Part shown: in pieces, positions 62,189-64,000 of the stretch
Layout: every line of letters starts with the position of its first letter
Numbering within the stretch: the first letter of the stretch is position 1
DNA from: JADKCL01 sp046329055
GTDB lineage: Bacteria > Bacteroidota > Bacteroidia > J057 > JADKCL01
NCBI GenBank assembly: GCA_046329055.1
Contig: JAXLVK010000006.1
Coordinates: 36,479 to 100,478, forward strand
Reading direction: 5' to 3'
Length of the DNA: 64,000 bases
The notes under the pieces: model-generated
Told to the model about the DNA's origin: nothing
Seen by the model: the letters and a program-made list of their open reading frames with translations, nothing else
Database searches by the model: none
Made by a program: the position numbers and the translations under genes

Positions 62189-62551
62189 TTGAAATCAAGA
62201 TTCATCCTTTCAACTACCATCCTTGTGCTCATATTGGCATTGCAGTCCTGCTTTGTTTACGATGCCACTAAGCGGCAGTCAAGCAATGTCTGCGACATTC
62301 ATTCGAAACGGATGCACAAGGGAATTGCGAGGGTCTGTTACGGCCTGTTTTATTGTCCCAAAAAGATCAGGGAGGAATACATGAATGCGCTGACTGTCGT
62401 TTGCAGGGGCTGCGTCATCACGGCCCCTCGCAAATACGTGGCGCTCACCTACTTTTGCAGCAAATGCAACAAGGCAAGGCGTGCAGATCGGCAATATTGG
62501 CTGGATCATCCAGAATATGATCGAAAGCGCGTTGCCAAATCCCAAAAATGA
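62189..62551 (+). CDS. Small Cys-rich hypothetical lipoprotein
   Basis: 120 residues, starting with TTG at 62189 (no better start). Lipobox LALQSC after a hydrophobic segment. The mature part has two or more Cys pairs (CDIHSKRMHKGIARVCYG, CRGCVITAPRKY, CSKCNKARRADRQYW) that look like a zinc-ribbon or disulfide-linked small domain. Its stop overlaps the following VOC gene (ATGA). Function unknown. Confidence 0.6.
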   Translation: MKSRFILSTTILVLILALQSCFVYDATKRQSSNVCDIHSKRMHKGIARVCYGLFYCPKKIREEYMNALTVVCRGCVITAPRKYVALTYFCSKCNKARRADRQYWLDHPEYDRKRVAKSQK

Positions 62552-62916
62552 AATTCACCAAACTCGTCCCCAGCGTATTCTACCACGATATCCAAGAAGG
62601 CATCCGGCTATTCGTCGATTGCCTGGGCTTTGAAATCGAGCACGAGGAACTCAAGGCGCATCAGCCCTTCTGTGTCGTCGTTCGGGATGGCCTGCGGCTG
62701 AACATCTTTCAGGACAGCGAGTTGGCGGCTGAGCATCATCCAGAGTTGCGGCTCGTGACGCCCAACATCGAGGCGGCTTATCAGCAGATATCCGCCTCGC
62801 ATCCTGAGTACCTGCATCCAAATCTGCCGCGGGTGACGCGCCGGCCATGGGGGGCGCTGGAATTCGCCTTGCGGGACAGTCAGCTAGGGGTTAGGATTCA
62901 GGAGTGGCCGGAATAA
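62548..62916 (+). CDS. VOC (glyoxalase/bleomycin-resistance fold) family protein
   Basis: 122 residues, the usual length. Typical fold text: KLVPSVFYHDIQEGIRLFVDCLGFEIEHEEL, CVVVRDGLRLNIFQD, LRLVTPNIEAAYQQI and RPWGALEFALRDSQLGVRIQEW. Members bind metal or drug and act as dioxygenases, isomerases or resistance proteins; the metal residues are not the full usual set here. It overlaps the small lipoprotein gene. Substrate unknown. Confidence 0.75.
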   Translation: MKFTKLVPSVFYHDIQEGIRLFVDCLGFEIEHEELKAHQPFCVVVRDGLRLNIFQDSELAAEHHPELRLVTPNIEAAYQQISASHPEYLHPNLPRVTRRPWGALEFALRDSQLGVRIQEWPE

Positions 62917-63061
62917 ACATGAGGCGAGGGGCCTCTGGCCCGAAGCCGATCCGACCTGCTGGCCTCTGGCCAGCGAAAACGGCACTACCTTGCAGGAATA
63001 GGGGGCAAGCACTATACAACCAATGCCCCACCCCCAAAGATGACCTAATAAATTTACAAAA

Positions 63062-63187
63062 ATGATACTCGACGACTACCGCACATGCTTGAGAGGTGTG
63101 GACGAATTCATCGATCACCTTATGCAACGACGGAAATCATGCCGATTGTTTTCCCATCTTCCTTTTTGTGAATCCTTGCAAGTTTGA
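63062..63187 (+). CDS. Possible 41-residue small protein
   Basis: ATG at 63062 to TGA at 63185-63187: MILDDYRTCLRGVDEFIDHL then a basic tail (MQRRKSCRLFSHLPF). It has A-rich sequence before the ATG and ends 6 bp before the start of the next gene. It may be a real small gene, or a remnant of the start of a larger one. No family recognised. The gap before it (62917-63061) holds a 7-bp hairpin at 62959-62975 and a repeated GGCCTCTGGCC. Confidence 0.3.
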   Translation: MILDDYRTCLRGVDEFIDHLMQRRKSCRLFSHLPFCESLQV

Positions 63188-63193
63188 TTGGAC

Positions 63194-63841
63194 ATGAAAT
63201 CCGAAGACCTAGATCCCACAAAATTACACTCCGTTGGCGCGATTGTGAGGCACAATGCCCCATTTTATGACCTGAAGTCTTTCAGAAACGGCTTTGCGCT
63301 GTCTCAGGACTTTATTGACAAGTGGGTCGTTCCATTCTACATGAATATCAGGAAAACGGACGCCGAATGGATTGATCAACTCAATGCGGTCAAGCCTGAA
63401 ATCGATGACGTCATCATTCGGCAGTGCTTGGGGGACTTCAACTGGCGTACTCGGCAAACGGGGGCCTTTTTCGCAGCAATAACGAACAGGACGGAGTTCA
63501 TCGACATCATCGGCACGCATTTGCTGAAAAGCGAGGTATGCTATGCGGGAGGCGTTTATTGTCAGGTGTTTGCCTCCTTCAATTTGCCGCAATGCGTGGA
63601 TGATTTGAACCGATATCTGGACCATTACCTCATGCAGCCGGACCTGTGGTTTGACCAAAGGGATGCGATGGAGGCAATTCTGTACCTGGATAAGATCAAC
63701 GGGACGCATCACTTTGACCGTCACTTGGAAAACTGGATGGCATTCATCCGGAACAAGCCCTATTGGAGAAAGGAGATCGGGACGGATGATTTGGAACGGC
63801 AATTGGAGGTGATCAAAGCCGTGCGGGGATACGAGCCTTAG
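63194..63841 (+). CDS. DUF6000-like protein of unknown function
   Basis: 215 residues from the ATG at 63194 (MKSEDLDPTK); a TTG at 63188 adds two residues. The order FIDKWVVPFYMNI, CLGDFNWRTRQTGAFFAAITNRTEFIDIIG, LLKSEVCYAGGVYCQVFASF, LDHYLMQPDLWFDQRDAMEAILYLD fits my memory of the DUF6000 family, a helical protein often found near immunity or polymorphic-toxin genes. No signal peptide; cytosolic. Role not known here. The remaining bases 63842-64000 hold no gene I can support. Confidence 0.6.
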   Translation: MKSEDLDPTKLHSVGAIVRHNAPFYDLKSFRNGFALSQDFIDKWVVPFYMNIRKTDAEWIDQLNAVKPEIDDVIIRQCLGDFNWRTRQTGAFFAAITNRTEFIDIIGTHLLKSEVCYAGGVYCQVFASFNLPQCVDDLNRYLDHYLMQPDLWFDQRDAMEAILYLDKINGTHHFDRHLENWMAFIRNKPYWRKEIGTDDLERQLEVIKAVRGYEP

Positions 63842-64000
63842 CAGCGACGCTTCATCAGATCACCTTTTCGCTATCTTCAACAAAAGAGGGGGGCAAACCC
63901 TCAAAAGGGCTGATTTCGCCATCGAAATGCATGTCGCATGGCGGTTTTGTCCCGGTTGGACGAGCCTCGATGGCCATCGGATTCTGTGAAAAAACATGAA

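Noticed and set aside
62930..62975. Repeated GGCCTCTGGCC and a 7-bp hairpin
   Set aside because: No T-run and no repeat elsewhere in the window; not enough for a terminator or mobile-element end.
63842..64000. Short open frame from an ATG near 63937 to the window edge
   Set aside because: About 20 residues with no recognisable sequence; cannot be judged without the following DNA.

Overview
The window looks like chromosomal DNA of a free-living Bacteroidota bacterium. Three signals support this. Five secreted proteins carry type IX secretion (T9SS) C-terminal sorting domains. Many genes are preceded by the Bacteroidota promoter pattern TTG-N17-20-TAnnTTTG (here before the tRNA-Ser, lpdA, batB, a 352-residue lipoprotein gene and others). 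Bat-type genes are also present. The family (for example Saprospiria-like) cannot be fixed from sequence alone. No insertion sequence, phage or CRISPR array is visible.

Layout: 1-9.3 kb holds the 3' part of an aminotransferase, two tandem paralogous 860-residue T9SS surface proteins, a GT-C-type membrane glycosyltransferase-like protein and a GNAT acetyltransferase. 9.4-20.3 kb holds a lipoprotein alpha/beta hydrolase, batB-batC, and an oligopeptide ABC transporter (two permeases, two binding proteins, no ATPase in the window). 20.3-20.8 kb is a tRNA Ser-Pro-Arg cluster, followed by a glucuronyl C5-epimerase-like protein.

22.5-35.5 kb is the metabolic core. One 9.7-kb minus-strand operon, xdhA-xdhB-xdhC-puuD-allB-alc-uraD-uraH, has overlapping or nearly abutting genes. 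Divergent from it is a guanine deaminase. Together they turn guanine into xanthine, urate, 5-hydroxyisourate, OHCU, allantoin, allantoate and finally ureidoglycolate plus urea. Urate oxidation uses the membrane-bound, cytochrome c-fused PuuD type, so electrons should enter the respiratory chain. No ureidoglycolate lyase is recognisable. A DUF6986-type, HpcH/citrate-lyase-like aldolase sits close by and is a candidate for the end of the pathway.

35.7-49.1 kb mixes healthy genes with decayed ones. The healthy genes are two lipoproteins, a 17-residue-repeat protein, an MsbA-like exporter, a PKD-T9SS protein and an OmpA-like protein. The decayed ones are a multiply frameshifted beta-propeller gene, a T9SS gene broken by a 14-bp tandem duplication, and a VOC gene with several indels. 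Between 47.86 and 48.45 kb lie two diverged copies of what looks like a small-RNA gene on the minus strand. Each has a TTG-N19 promoter and a terminal hairpin; this is the most novel-looking item in the window.

49.1-64 kb holds two tandem MFS-like transporters, a lipoprotein/SIR2-domain pair (possible NADase), an orphan PaaN-like aldehyde dehydrogenase, a histidine kinase/receiver pair, a 1117-residue repeat-rich T9SS protein, lpdA, and a few small genes at the right edge.
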